The notes under the pieces are model-generated. The model was not told where the DNA came from, searched no databases, and saw nothing but the letters and a program-made list of their open reading frames with translations. Positions 42,921 to 52,736 of a stretch of 64,000 nt of DNA are shown one piece after another (position 1 is the first letter of the stretch; each line of letters starts with the position of its first letter). This stretch comes from an uncultured Verrucomicrobia subdivision 3 bacterium. Lineage in GTDB: Bacteria > Verrucomicrobiota > Verrucomicrobiia > Limisphaerales > UBA11358. The stretch lies in assembly GCA_903922735.1 (NCBI GenBank), contig CAIXUZ010000059.1, positions 1 through 64,000 of the forward strand, in the 5' to 3' direction. Both the position numbers and the translations under genes were made by a program.

Positions 42921-44360
42921 ATGTCCGCCCGAATCACCACCAAACAACGGATGCAAATCACCCGGCAGGCCATGCCGGAACAGGACGCCGCCGCGCGCGC
43001 CGCCAATTTCCTCGAAGTCAATCTCGGCCTGCCCGAACGGCTGGCGCTGCTGGAAGCCGACCGCTGCCTGCAATGCAAAGATCCGCGCTGCATGAACGGC
43101 TGCCCCGTGGGCGTGAACATTCCGAAATTTCTCGATCTGCTTACCGCCGGAAAATTGGCCGAAGCCGCGCAAAGCCTGCTCTGCGATAACGCGCTGCCCG
43201 CCGTGACCGGCCGCGTCTGTCCACAGGAAACGCAGTGCGAAGCCGTCTGTGTCCGGGCCGCGAAAGGTCTTCCCGTCGGCGTGGGCTATCTGGAACGCTA
43301 CGTCGCCGACTGGGCGCGGGAGCATCGCGACCAGTTGCCGCAAATCAAGCCGCAGCCGACCGGCAAGAAAGTGGCCATCGTTGGCTCCGGCCCGGCCGGG
43401 CTGACCGCCGCCGGCGAACTCGCCCGGCGCGGACATGATGTGACCATTTACGAAGCCTTGCACAAGGCGGGCGGCGTTTTGATCTATGGGATTCCGGAAT
43501 TTCGTCTGCCCAAAAAAATCGTCGCGCAGGAAGTGGAACGGTTGCAGGCAGCGGGCGTTAAGATCGAGTGCAATGTCATCATCGGCCGCACCTACACAAT
43601 TCCTGAATTGCAGGAAAAGTTCGACGCCATCTTCATCGCCAACGGCGCGGGTTTGCCCGTGTTCATGAACGTGCCGGGCGAAAATTTCAAGGGCGTCTAT
43701 TCAGCGAACGAATACCTCACGCGCATCAACCTGATGGCGGCGTATGATTTTCCTCGCTCGGACACGCCGGTGCTGAACGGCCAGCGCGTCGCGGTCGTCG
43801 GTGGCGGCAACGTGGCCATGGACGCCGTGCGCACCGCCAAGCGGCTCGGCGCGAAAGAGGCGATGATTGTCTATCGCCGCACGCATGATGAACTGCCCGC
43901 CCGCGCCGAGGAAGTTCACCACGCCGAACAGGAAGGCGTGAAGTTTGAATTTCTCACCGCGCCGGTTGAAGTGATCGGCAACGACAAGCGCTGGGTTACC
44001 GGCATGAAATGCCAGAAGATGAAACTCGGCGAACCGGACAGTTCCGGCCGCCGCCGCCCCGAAGTCATTCCCGGCTCGGAATTCGTCTTGGACTGCGATG
44101 TGGTCGTCGTGGCCATCGGCACCAAGGCGAATCCGCTCCTCACGGCCACCTGCCCGGATTTGAATTTGAACAAGTGGGGCAATATCGTCGCGGATGAAAA
44201 CGGCGCGACGAGCATTCCTGGCGTTTTTGCCGGCGGCGACATCGTTCGCGGAGCCGCCACGGTGATCCTGGCGATGGGCGACGGCAAGAAATCGGCGCAG
44301 GCGATCGACCAGTATTTGGCGGCCGTTCCGAAGCCGGCGAATTTAAGTGCCGCAGTTTGA
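42921..44360 (+). CDS. nfnB: NfnB-like/glutamate synthase small-subunit family flavoprotein
   Basis: 479 residues from ATG 42921. The N-terminal [4Fe-4S] domain has CLQCKDPRCMNGCP and RVCPQETQCEAVCV; two Rossmann sites follow (VAIVGSGPAGLTAAGELARR and VAVVGGGNVAMDAVRTAKRL) with GVFAGGDIVRGAATVILAMG near the end. Stand-alone copies beside NfnA are the NADP-binding bifurcating subunit; GltD-type glutamate synthase is less likely as no GltB is adjacent. Confidence 0.87.
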   Translation: MSARITTKQRMQITRQAMPEQDAAARAANFLEVNLGLPERLALLEADRCLQCKDPRCMNGCPVGVNIPKFLDLLTAGKLAEAAQSLLCDNALPAVTGRVCPQETQCEAVCVRAAKGLPVGVGYLERYVADWAREHRDQLPQIKPQPTGKKVAIVGSGPAGLTAAGELARRGHDVTIYEALHKAGGVLIYGIPEFRLPKKIVAQEVERLQAAGVKIECNVIIGRTYTIPELQEKFDAIFIANGAGLPVFMNVPGENFKGVYSANEYLTRINLMAAYDFPRSDTPVLNGQRVAVVGGGNVAMDAVRTAKRLGAKEAMIVYRRTHDELPARAEEVHHAEQEGVKFEFLTAPVEVIGNDKRWVTGMKCQKMKLGEPDSSGRRRPEVIPGSEFVLDCDVVVVAIGTKANPLLTATCPDLNLNKWGNIVADENGATSIPGVFAGGDIVRGAATVILAMGDGKKSAQAIDQYLAAVPKPANLSAAV

Positions 44361-44648
44361 GCCAGAGGCCGACCAGCGTTGCTCACTTCCTGAGACGTAT
44401 CATTCCTACTGCATGGATCCAGTTTAGAACGCCATCAGACCGGCCTTCGTTCCAAACAAGTCAGCCGCACAAAAGCGCCGCTGAAGCCGGCGCAGTGCAG
44501 AGCCTTCGCGACGGTTGCGATGCGGCCTCTCAATATGAGAACAAATCAAAAGTCCTCATCCGCGCTATCTTCCGAGGGGATAAAATAGCAAAAAAGGGGT
44601 TACTTGTGGCAGGAGAAAGTGATATTGTACCGCCTTAGAATTCCAGCT

Positions 44649-45782
44649 ATGAAAATTTCCGTTCCCCGCGAAACCCACCCCGGCGAAAACCGCACGCCGC
44701 TCACGCCGGACAGCGTTGCCAAGCTCGTCAAGCTCGGCGCGCAAGTCGAAGCCGAGGCCGGGCTTGGCATCGCCGCCGGATTTTCCGACGAAGCCTATCT
44801 GAAAGCCGGCGCGATGATCACCGCCGACCGCAGGGAACTGATCGCCTCCGGCGACATCGTGCTGCGTCTGCGCAAACCGCCGGTGGAGGAAATCGCGCTG
44901 CTCAAGCCGGGTTCCATCCACGCCAGCCTGCTGGACCCGTTTAACGAAAAGGATCTCGTGCAGAAATTCGCCGAACGCGGCGTCAGCGCCATCAGCATGG
45001 AATTCATCCCCCGCACCACCCGCGCGCAAAAGATGGACGTGCTTTCCTCGCAGGCGAATCTCGGCGGCTACGAAGCGGTCATCCTCGCCGCCCGCTATTC
45101 CAACAAGATTTTCCCCATGATGACCACCGCCGCCGGCACCATTCTGCCGGCGAAAGTGTTCATCATCGGCGTCGGCGTCGCCGGTTTGCAGGCCATCGCC
45201 ACGGCGAAACGCCTCGGCGCAAAAGTCACCGCCTACGACACGCGGCCCGTCGTTGAGGAACAGGTGAAATCGCTCGGTGCGCAGTTTCTCAAGATTGACC
45301 TCGGCGAAACCGGCCAGACCAAGGACGGCTACGCGAAGGCGCTCACGGAGGAACAAATCCAGCAGCAGCGCGCCGCGATGAACAAAACCTGCGGCGATTC
45401 CGACGTCGTCATCACCACCGCGCAGGTTTTCGGTCGCAAGGCCCCGGTGCTCGTCACCGCCGAAATGCTCGATGCCATGAAGCCTGGCAGCGTGGTCGTG
45501 GATATGGCCGTGGAAACCGGCGGCAATGTCGAAGGCGTGAAATACGACGAAGTCATTGACCGGAACGGCGTCAAAATCGTCGGCATCGCCAATCTGCCCG
45601 GCCGCGTGCCGCTCCACGCCAGCCAGGTTTACGCCGCGAACCTCGTGGCGCTCGTCGAGGAATTCTGGGACAAGCAGGAAAAGACCTTTGTCCTCAAGCT
45701 CGATGACGAAATAATCAAAGGTTGCCTGGTCACGCACGGCGGCAAAATCGTGAACGAAAAACTGCTCCCCAAAACCAGCTAA
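44649..45782 (+). CDS. pntAA: NAD(P) transhydrogenase subunit alpha part 1
   Basis: 377 residues from ATG 44649: MKISVPRETHPGENRTPLTP, the NAD site VFIIGVGVAGLQAIATAKRL, VTAYDTRPVVEEQV and VVVDMAVETGGNVEG. This is the NAD(H)-binding domain I without membrane helices, as in three-subunit transhydrogenases (Rhodospirillum type). It is first of pntAA-pntAB-pntB, 288 bp after nfnB; that gap shows no gene. Confidence 0.95.
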   Translation: MKISVPRETHPGENRTPLTPDSVAKLVKLGAQVEAEAGLGIAAGFSDEAYLKAGAMITADRRELIASGDIVLRLRKPPVEEIALLKPGSIHASLLDPFNEKDLVQKFAERGVSAISMEFIPRTTRAQKMDVLSSQANLGGYEAVILAARYSNKIFPMMTTAAGTILPAKVFIIGVGVAGLQAIATAKRLGAKVTAYDTRPVVEEQVKSLGAQFLKIDLGETGQTKDGYAKALTEEQIQQQRAAMNKTCGDSDVVITTAQVFGRKAPVLVTAEMLDAMKPGSVVVDMAVETGGNVEGVKYDEVIDRNGVKIVGIANLPGRVPLHASQVYAANLVALVEEFWDKQEKTFVLKLDDEIIKGCLVTHGGKIVNEKLLPKTS

Positions 45783-45788
45783 TCTTTT

Positions 45789-46064
45789 ATGGATACCAAC
45801 GTCCTGTTTATTTTCATCCTCGCTGTCTTTGTCGGCTTTGAGGTCATCTCCAAGGTGCCCTCGATGCTGCACACGCCGCTGATGTCTGGCACCAACGCCA
45901 TTCACGGCATCATTTTGTTCGGCGGCATCCTGGTGCTGGCGGACGCCGCCACGCCGCTCCAGCAGGCGCTTGGTTTTGTCGCGGTGATCTTCGGCTCGGC
46001 CAACGTGTTTGGCGGTTTCATGGTCACGGACCGGATGCTGCAAATGTTCAAGAAAAAGAAATAG
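45789..46064 (+). CDS. pntAB: NAD(P) transhydrogenase subunit alpha part 2
   Basis: 91 residues, three or four membrane helices: VLFIFILAVFVGFEVISKVP, LMSGTNAIHGIILFGGIL and ALGFVAVIFGSANVFGGFMV. It forms part of the proton channel. It lies 6 bp after pntAA and 2 bp before pntB. Confidence 0.95.
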   Translation: MDTNVLFIFILAVFVGFEVISKVPSMLHTPLMSGTNAIHGIILFGGILVLADAATPLQQALGFVAVIFGSANVFGGFMVTDRMLQMFKKKK

Positions 46065-46066
46065 CC

Positions 46067-47515
46067 ATGAGTTCTCAAATCGTTCCCTTCATCATCATTG
46101 GTGTCTCGGTTTTATTCATCCTCGGCATCAAGTTCCTGAGTTCGCCGAAGACCGCGCGCAGCGGCAACCTCGTCGCGGCCGCAGGCATGCTGGTCGCGCT
46201 GCTGGTGTTGCAAAAATCCGGCGGCGACAACGTTTGGGCGCACGGCTGGTCTTTTAATTACACGCTCATCGCCATCGGCACGCTTATCGGTCTCGCCATC
46301 GGCGCGTTCGGCGCGTATTCGGTGAAGATGACCTCCATGCCACAGATGGTTGCGCTCTTCAACGGCCTCGGCGGCGGCGCGGCGGCGCTGGTCGCAAGTT
46401 TGGAATTCATCAAGGGCGCGCATGGCACCAAAGTCGCCGGCATCGAATTGCCCGTGCTGCATGAAACCACCCGATTCATCGCCGGTTCCATGCTGTTCGC
46501 CACCCTCATCGGCTCGCTTTCCTTCTCCGGCAGCATCATCGCGTATCTGAAACTGGAAGGAAAATTTGAGAAGCCGCACACGTTCCCCGGCCAGAATATT
46601 CTCAACGGCCTTATCCTGCTCGTCATTCTCGGCTTGTGCGGCTGGCTGACCATCAACGTTTCCGGTGGCAACGCGGTCACGGCGTTCATTGTGATGTTCG
46701 CCCTCGCCCTGTTCTTCGGTGTGGCGATGGTCATGCCCATCGGCGGCGCGGATATGCCGGTGGTCATCTCGCTGCTCAATTCTTTCACCGGTCTCGCGGT
46801 GGCGGCGGATGGTTTCGCCATCAACAACTTGGCGATGGTCGTCGCGGGAACGCTCGTCGGTTCCTCCGGCACGCTGCTCACGCTGCTCATGTGTAAGGCG
46901 ATGAACCGCCCCGTCACCAATGTTCTGTTCGGCGCGTTCGGTTCCAGCGGCGGCGGCGCGGCGGCGGCCGGCGGAGTCGCCGGAACGGTCAAAGCCATTC
47001 AGGCCGACGAAGTGGCGTTGCTGCTGGCCTACGCCCAGCGCGTTGTGGTGGTGCCCGGCTACGGCATGGCCGTGGCGCAGGCGCAGCATTCCGTGCGCGA
47101 ACTGACCGAGGAACTCGGCAAGCGCGGCGTTGAAGTGCAATTTGCCATTCATCCGGTCGCCGGCCGCATGCCCGGTCACATGAACGTACTGCTGGCCGAG
47201 GCGAATGTGCCCTATGACCAGCTCATCGAAATGGAGCAGATCAATCCCTCGATGGACCGCGTGGATGTCTGCCTCGTCATCGGCGCGAACGACGTGGTGA
47301 ATCCCGCCGCCCGCGAGGACAAGTCCAGCCCGATTTTCGGCATGCCGATCATTGATGCCGACCATTGCAAGCAGTGCATTGTGATGAAACGCTCGATGGC
47401 CGCCGGTTTCGCCGGCATCGAAAACCATCTCTTCTACAAGGACAACACGCGGATGTTATTCGGCGACGCCAAAGCCTCGCTCAACGCGCTCGTCGCGGCG
47501 GTCAAGGCGAGCTGA
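46067..47515 (+). CDS. pntB: NAD(P) transhydrogenase subunit beta
   Basis: 482 residues: about nine membrane helices (including GAYSVKMTSMPQMVALFNGL and FNYTLIAIGTLIGLAIGAFG), then the NADP-binding domain III (VVVVPGYGMAVAQAQHSVRE, HPVAGRMPGHMNVLLAEANV, VIGANDVVNPAA). With PntAA/PntAB it uses proton motive force to make NADPH from NADH. A terminator follows. Confidence 0.96.
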   Translation: MSSQIVPFIIIGVSVLFILGIKFLSSPKTARSGNLVAAAGMLVALLVLQKSGGDNVWAHGWSFNYTLIAIGTLIGLAIGAFGAYSVKMTSMPQMVALFNGLGGGAAALVASLEFIKGAHGTKVAGIELPVLHETTRFIAGSMLFATLIGSLSFSGSIIAYLKLEGKFEKPHTFPGQNILNGLILLVILGLCGWLTINVSGGNAVTAFIVMFALALFFGVAMVMPIGGADMPVVISLLNSFTGLAVAADGFAINNLAMVVAGTLVGSSGTLLTLLMCKAMNRPVTNVLFGAFGSSGGGAAAAGGVAGTVKAIQADEVALLLAYAQRVVVVPGYGMAVAQAQHSVRELTEELGKRGVEVQFAIHPVAGRMPGHMNVLLAEANVPYDQLIEMEQINPSMDRVDVCLVIGANDVVNPAAREDKSSPIFGMPIIDADHCKQCIVMKRSMAAGFAGIENHLFYKDNTRMLFGDAKASLNALVAAVKAS

Positions 47516-47531
47516 TTCAAATCAAAAACAG

Positions 47532-47568
47532 AAACCGTTGCGCGGAAAATTCCGGGCATCGGTTTTTT
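47532..47568 (+). terminator. Terminator after pntB
   Basis: AAACCG...CGGTTT with inner TGC/GCA and CGG/CCG pairing, followed by TTTTTT; 17 bp after the pntB stop. Confidence 0.8.
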
Positions 47569-47671
47569 ATTTTGGTGAGGGCTGCGCTTGTCAGGTCGAG
47601 CCGTGCGGGCGGCGCGAACAACTTACCGGGATACTGTTCGGCCGGACTCCATGTGTGAAATAATGCGCTCA

Positions 47672-47995
47672 TCAATAAGTAGGCGTAGCTCCGAATGGGT
47701 CGAGTAGCGCAAGCATGCCAAGAAAAGGGAGCACACAAGCGATGACAAAAATCCAACTCGAGAGAGAGGAACTATCGTCGCGAAGAGTCGTTAATCCACA
47801 GATCAATGTGAGCAAGCTGCAAAGAAGAGAAGCGACAGTGATGAACCCAACGTCCGGCAGCGATGCAGTAGCCCCGCCAAGGCTGACTTGGTGTGGACGG
47901 TGAAGCAGCATGTAGATAAAACCAGCCCACGACGGGGTAACGAGCAGGGCTGCAATTCGCGACGCAAGACGCTGAATCTCAAGATTGTAGTTCAC
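47672..47995 (-). CDS. Small membrane protein, unknown
   Basis: 107 residues with three hydrophobic helices (LASRIAALLVTPSWAGFIYM, VGFITVASLLCSLLTLICGL, WIFVIACVLPFLGMLALLDP) and a clean hydrophobicity pattern, which argues for a real gene. No family was recognised. It is alone on the minus strand. Confidence 0.55.
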   Translation of the reverse strand: MNYNLEIQRLASRIAALLVTPSWAGFIYMLLHRPHQVSLGGATASLPDVGFITVASLLCSLLTLICGLTTLRDDSSSLSSWIFVIACVLPFLGMLALLDPFGATPTY

Positions 47996-48480
47996 AGAAA
48001 ACGCAAGGAAACGCTTAACATTTTATTAACCCGAACCGGGCTGGCTTAATTCCCAAAAGTGTCAATTGGTTACAAAAGCGACCCGCCAACATTTTTGTGG
48101 CAAAATGGCTTCACTTGCCTGTGATTGCCTCGGACATGAATGAATCTTCGCAAAGCCGTCCGCCGGCACAAGGGCAAAAACATCCGTTGCTGCCGGCGGC
48201 AAGTTAGGTGGGTCAAGGCGCGCTGCGACTTGACCTGACCGCGTAGCGGTCACTTTGAAGCGTGGCCATTTTCCGGCTCACGAACAATTCCATCACTGGT
48301 CGCTCTGCCCGGCGATGGTCAAGGCCGCAGCGCGACCATGGCCACCCTTGCCCGCCAATTCGATTTTGAAAACACTTCAGCCCACGGCCAGCAGGACAAG
48401 ATTTGCTTAATTTTTGGCACGACAGGGCTGGTTTAGATTCTCGGCGGCGTGGATGATGTGGCGGTCACCCACTTATTCAC
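47996..48480. other. 485-bp gene-free stretch with hairpins
   Basis: No convincing gene. It contains GGTCAA (48211-48216) / TTGACC (48230-48235) and directly after it GACCGC-GTA-GCGGTC (48237-48251), two adjacent perfect hairpins. The trpB2 promoter presumably lies at its right end; I could not identify one. Confidence 0.4.
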
Positions 48481-49788
48481 ATGAGCCAGAAAACGCGCTT
48501 CGATCTGACGCAGGCGGACATCCCGTCCACTTGGTATAACCTCAACGCCGATTTCCCCGAGCCGCTGCCCCCGCCGTTGCATCCCGGCACCAAAGAGCCG
48601 CTGCCGCCCGAGGCGCTGGAGGCCATTTTCCCGCGCAACCTTGTTGACCAGGAAATCAGCCGGGAGAAATACATCGAGATTCCCGAGCCGGTGCGCGATA
48701 TCTACGCGCTCTGGCGGCCCACGCCGTTGCTGCGCGCCGTGCGGCTGGAAAAGGCGCTGAACACGCCCGCTCACATCTATTACAAATACGAAGGTGCCAG
48801 CCCCGCCGGCAGCCACAAGGTCAATACCTCCGTGCCGCAGGCTTACTTCAATAAAATCGCCGGCACCAAGCGGCTGGCCACGGAAACCGGCGCGGGCCAG
48901 TGGGGCGCGTCGCTGGCGTTCGCGTGCAGCCTGATCGGGCTGGAATGCAATATTTACATGGTCAAGGTCAGCTACGACCAGAAGCCGTATCGCCGGATGC
49001 TCATGCACACCTGGGGCGCGACCGTTCACGCCAGCCCGAGCAATCTCACCGAATATGGCCGCAAACTGCTCGCTGAAGATCCGCAATGTGCTGGCAGTCT
49101 TGGCATCGCCATAAGTGAGGCGGTCGAGGACACCGTCAAAACGCCGGGCACCAAATATTCACTCGGCAGCGTGCTCAACCACGTCTGTCATCACCAGACC
49201 GTCATCGGCGAGGAAACCATCAAGCAGATGGAGCGCGCCGGCGAGGAACCGGACGTGATTTTCGGTTGCTGCGGTGGCGGGAGCAATTTTGCCGGCCTTG
49301 CGTTCCCGTTCCTCCGGGGAAAAATTAAGGACGGGAAAAAATACCGCATCGTTGGCGTCGAGCCGTCGGCCTGCCCGACCCTGACGGAAGGCGAACTGCG
49401 CTACGATTTCGGCGACACGGCCGAAACCACGCCGCTGGTGAAGATGTATACGCTCGGCCACAAGTTCATGCCGCCGAGCATCCACGCGGGCGGGCTGCGC
49501 TACCACGGCATGTCGCCGATGGTCAGCCACGCGCTGCACCTCGGCCTCATGGAAGCCAGGGCGTATCACCAGACGAAGGTTTTCGAGTCCGCCGTTCTGT
49601 TCGCGCGCAAGGAAGGCATCGTTCCCGCGCCGGAATCTTCACACGCCATTGCCGCCGTGGTGGATGAGGCGGTGAAATGCCGTGAAGAGGGGAAAAAGAA
49701 AGTTTTGCTCTTCAACCTTTCCGGCCACGGCCTGCTCGACTTGAGCTCGTTTGAAAGTTATCTGCACGGAAAAATTCAGGATGTCTAA
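48481..49788 (+). CDS. TrpB2-type tryptophan synthase beta chain
   Basis: 435 residues, longer than classical TrpB, with the TrpB2 N-terminal extension ([20 protein letters not shown] and [15 protein letters not shown]). PLP lysine in [12 protein letters not shown], phosphate-binding loop [11 protein letters not shown], and [16 protein letters not shown]. TrpB2 enzymes condense serine and indole without needing TrpA. A classical trpB lies about 8 kb downstream; no trpA is in the window. Confidence 0.92.
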   Translation: MSQKTRFDLTQADIPSTWYNLNADFPEPLPPPLHPGTKEPLPPEALEAIFPRNLVDQEISREKYIEIPEPVRDIYALWRPTPLLRAVRLEKALNTPAHIYYKYEGASPAGSHKVNTSVPQAYFNKIAGTKRLATETGAGQWGASLAFACSLIGLECNIYMVKVSYDQKPYRRMLMHTWGATVHASPSNLTEYGRKLLAEDPQCAGSLGIAISEAVEDTVKTPGTKYSLGSVLNHVCHHQTVIGEETIKQMERAGEEPDVIFGCCGGGSNFAGLAFPFLRGKIKDGKKYRIVGVEPSACPTLTEGELRYDFGDTAETTPLVKMYTLGHKFMPPSIHAGGLRYHGMSPMVSHALHLGLMEARAYHQTKVFESAVLFARKEGIVPAPESSHAIAAVVDEAVKCREEGKKKVLLFNLSGHGLLDLSSFESYLHGKIQDV

Positions 49789-49812
49789 CCCATCACCCAA
49801 CCCTAATCCATC

Positions 49813-50703
49813 ATGAAAAAATTAATCGTTCGTTTCGTTCTCATTCTTGGTTTTACGGCGCTGGCATCGGCGCTCCAAGCGCAACCCACGGCGCATTATG
49901 TGCCCGGCGTTGAGGGCATCAAGGCTGCCACCCTGCCGCCGCCCGGCTGGTATGTGCGTGATTACAGCGTGGCGTATTTTGCCGACCAATTAAACAGCGG
50001 CAGCGGTAACAACGCCCATGTGCCGAACTTTCAGGCGTTTACTTATGCCAATGTTCCGCGGGTCATTTGGATCACCGACACCAAATTGCTTGGCGCCAAC
50101 GTCGGCGTGGACGCGCTGGTGCCGCTGGTTTATCAGAACGTCCGGGCCGGCGGGTACAGCAGCGGCACATTCGGCGTGGGCGACCTCTTTGCCGAATCTA
50201 CCCTCTCCTGGCATCTCCAGCAGTTTGATTTCTCCACCGCGCTCGGCGTGTGGATGCCCACCGGCGAATCCGCCGCGCCGCCGACCACGCGCGCCGGCCT
50301 CGGCTACTGGACCCCGATGTGGACTGGCGGCGCCACCTGGTATGCCGACGAGGAAAAAACCTGGGCCGTGTCCGCGCTTTGCCGCTACGAATTGAACACG
50401 GAACAGCGCGATACGCACGTCACGCGCGGCGACGCCATCACGCTCGAATGGGGCGTGAGCAAGACCCTGCAAAAAGTCATTGATGTCGGCGTGGTGGGCT
50501 ACTACCAGCAGAAGGTCAGCGACGACACCGGTCCGTCGGCGTTCGTCACGCCGCAGGACCGCGTGGCGGCGGCCGGACCGGAAATCAGCGTGGCGTTTCC
50601 CAAGCAGATGTTTTTCGTCTCGTGCCGCTACCTTTACGAATTCGTCGCCGAAAATCGCGCACAGGGCCACACCATTGCGCTGACGCTCACCAAGCGGTTC
50701 TGA
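49813..50703 (+). CDS. Outer-membrane barrel protein, MetA-pathway/SphA-like
   Basis: 296 residues with a signal peptide ending ASALQA. HYVPGVEGIKAATLPPPGWY near the start, FGVGDLFAESTLSWHLQQFD, and strands ending in the aromatic C-terminus TIALTLTKRF fit the phenol MetA-pathway outer-membrane family, thought to transport small hydrophobic molecules. It follows trpB2 by 24 bp and converges with the efflux operon. Confidence 0.78.
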   Translation: MKKLIVRFVLILGFTALASALQAQPTAHYVPGVEGIKAATLPPPGWYVRDYSVAYFADQLNSGSGNNAHVPNFQAFTYANVPRVIWITDTKLLGANVGVDALVPLVYQNVRAGGYSSGTFGVGDLFAESTLSWHLQQFDFSTALGVWMPTGESAAPPTTRAGLGYWTPMWTGGATWYADEEKTWAVSALCRYELNTEQRDTHVTRGDAITLEWGVSKTLQKVIDVGVVGYYQQKVSDDTGPSAFVTPQDRVAAAGPEISVAFPKQMFFVSCRYLYEFVAENRAQGHTIALTLTKRF

Positions 50704-50718
50704 AGGCGGTGGCTCCGG

Positions 50719-52056
50719 TTATTCGTGCCGGAGCGCCTCCACCGGATCCATGTTGGCGGCGCGGACGGCGGGATAGATCCCAAAGATGACGCCCACCAGG
50801 GCCGAGATGCTGAACGCCAGCAGCGGCGACCAGAGCGTGATGATGGTCTTCATGCCGGCGGTGTGCGAGACGATGAAAGGGATGGTGACGCCCAGCAGCA
50901 CCCCCAGGATGCCGCCAATGCCGGAAAGCATCACGGTCTCCACCAGAAATTGGACGATGATGTCGCGCCGTCGCGCGCCGAGGGCGCGCCGGATGCCGAT
51001 CTCCCGCGTCCGCTCGGTGACGCTGGCGAGCATGATGTTCATGATGCCGATGCCGCCGACGAGCAGCGAGATGGCGGCGATTGAGCCAAGCACGATGTTA
51101 AATATCTGTTTGGTGCGTTCCGCGCGCCGGAGCATTTCCAGCGGCACATCAATCTGGTAATCCTTCTTTTTGTGGTTGCGCTCCATGACGGTTTTGATGG
51201 CTTCCGCGACGCCGGTCACGGCATCGAGGGAAGCCACTTTCACCGTGAGTTCATGGAGTTCCACGCGCTCGGCTTCAAAGCTGCCCGCGCGGCGCCGCAT
51301 CAAGACTTCGCCGTAGCGCATCTTCACCGTCTCCAAAGGAACGAACATGCGGTAGGCGGTGGGTTTGTCCTTCGGCGACGCGGCGTCGTCGGTTTTGGTG
51401 TCGTGCCCGCGCGCCTCCATGATGCCGATGACCTGGTAATAATCGCCGCCCACGCGGACGTGCTTGCCCACCGGCGATTCCAATGGAAACAGCAACGGTA
51501 CCATCTCCGCCCCCAGGACACAGACGCTGGTCTGGCCGCTCATGTCGTTTTCTGTGAAGAAGCGACCGCTGGCAACGCGGTGGTTGCGCATGGTCGGATA
51601 CCACGGCACGGTGCCGACCAGTTCGCTATCCACGCGGCGGCTGATGTTCCAGACGTAGTCGCGGATGTTGCGTGAAGGCAGCATGACGGTCACGCCGGAA
51701 ATCGTCGCGGTGATGCGCCGGGCATCCAGGTAAGTGACGCCATATTGCAGCACGCGGCTCTGGCTGCCCTGGTTGGAAACCTTTTGATCGTCCGGCGGTT
51801 TGACGCTGCGGATGATGATATTCTGGCTGCCCAGGCTTTTGATCTGCTCCTGCGCCTCGTAACTCGCGCCTTCGCCGATGGCGAGCATGGCGATCACCGA
51901 GCATACGCCAAAGACGATCCCCAGCACGGTGAGCAGCGAGCGCAGCCGGTGCAGCCACAGGCTGCGGATGCCCAGCCGCATCGCGCGCTGCAGCCGCGCC
52001 CACGTCAGTCCGCGCAGGGCCCTGGTCAGGCTGGAATTATTTTTCGTGTCGGACAT
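50719..52056 (-). CDS. MacB-type ABC transporter permease
   Basis: 445 residues from ATG 52056, overlapping the ATPase gene by 20 bp. First helix [20 protein letters not shown], a periplasmic domain, then three closing helices ([60 protein letters not shown]), as in MacB and FtsX-like permeases. It is the last gene of the TolC-MacA-ATPase-permease operon; the separated ATPase and permease differ from fused E. coli MacB. Confidence 0.92.
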   Translation of the reverse strand: MSDTKNNSSLTRALRGLTWARLQRAMRLGIRSLWLHRLRSLLTVLGIVFGVCSVIAMLAIGEGASYEAQEQIKSLGSQNIIIRSVKPPDDQKVSNQGSQSRVLQYGVTYLDARRITATISGVTVMLPSRNIRDYVWNISRRVDSELVGTVPWYPTMRNHRVASGRFFTENDMSGQTSVCVLGAEMVPLLFPLESPVGKHVRVGGDYYQVIGIMEARGHDTKTDDAASPKDKPTAYRMFVPLETVKMRYGEVLMRRRAGSFEAERVELHELTVKVASLDAVTGVAEAIKTVMERNHKKKDYQIDVPLEMLRRAERTKQIFNIVLGSIAAISLLVGGIGIMNIMLASVTERTREIGIRRALGARRRDIIVQFLVETVMLSGIGGILGVLLGVTIPFIVSHTAGMKTIITLWSPLLAFSISALVGVIFGIYPAVRAANMDPVEALRHE

Positions 52057-52729
52057 CGCTTTCAAGGTGGCCGTCGCGCAAACGGATGGTGCGATGGGCG
52101 CGTTTGCCCACGCTCGGATCATGCGTGACGAGAATCAGGGTTTTGCCCTGCGCGTGCAGTTCATCGAAAATCTTCATGATCTCCACGCCGGAGGTGGAAT
52201 CCAGATTGCCGGTGGGTTCATCCGCAAGAATGACGAGCGGATCATTGACCAGCGCCCGGGCGATGGCCACGCGTTGCTGCTGGCCGCCGGAGAGTTCAAA
52301 CGGTTTGTGATCGAGCCGGTGCTCCAGTCCGACGCGCTTGGCCAGCTTGCAGGCCAGCTCGCGGCATTCGGCTTCGGGCCGGTCCTGATAATAAAGCGGG
52401 ATTTCAATGTTCTCCACCACGGTGAGTTGCTGGATTAGATTGTAGGATTGAAAGATAAAACCCAGCCGCGCGCCGCGCACCGACGAGAGCGCGTCGTCAT
52501 CCATCCCCGACACGTCCTGGCCGCCGAGCAGATAATGGCCGGCGCTGGGGCGGTCGAGGCAGCCGAGCAGGTTGAGTAGCGTGGATTTGCCGCAGCCGGA
52601 AGGCCCCATGATGCTGACGTAATCACCGGCGGCGATGTCGAACGACACGCCGCGCAACGCTTCCACGGTCACCGGCCCCATCTGGTAGGTCTTGCGAACA
52701 GTGTTGAACTTGACGATGGGCGAAGACAT
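52037..52729 (-). CDS. MacB/LolD-type ABC ATPase
   Basis: 230 residues from ATG 52729: Walker [11 protein letters not shown]-loop [20 protein letters not shown], signature [16 protein letters not shown], Walker [13 protein letters not shown]-loop VTHD. It powers the permease that it overlaps. Upstream in-frame ATG codons add a basic stretch without similarity. Confidence 0.94.
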   Translation of the reverse strand: MSSPIVKFNTVRKTYQMGPVTVEALRGVSFDIAAGDYVSIMGPSGCGKSTLLNLLGCLDRPSAGHYLLGGQDVSGMDDDALSSVRGARLGFIFQSYNLIQQLTVVENIEIPLYYQDRPEAECRELACKLAKRVGLEHRLDHKPFELSGGQQQRVAIARALVNDPLVILADEPTGNLDSTSGVEIMKIFDELHAQGKTLILVTHDPSVGKRAHRTIRLRDGHLESDVRHEK

Positions 52730-52736
52730 GGCGGTT

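Noticed and set aside
46112..47428. Long minus-strand reading frame opposite pntB
   Set aside because: Antisense shadow of a well-conserved gene with no recognisable protein features.
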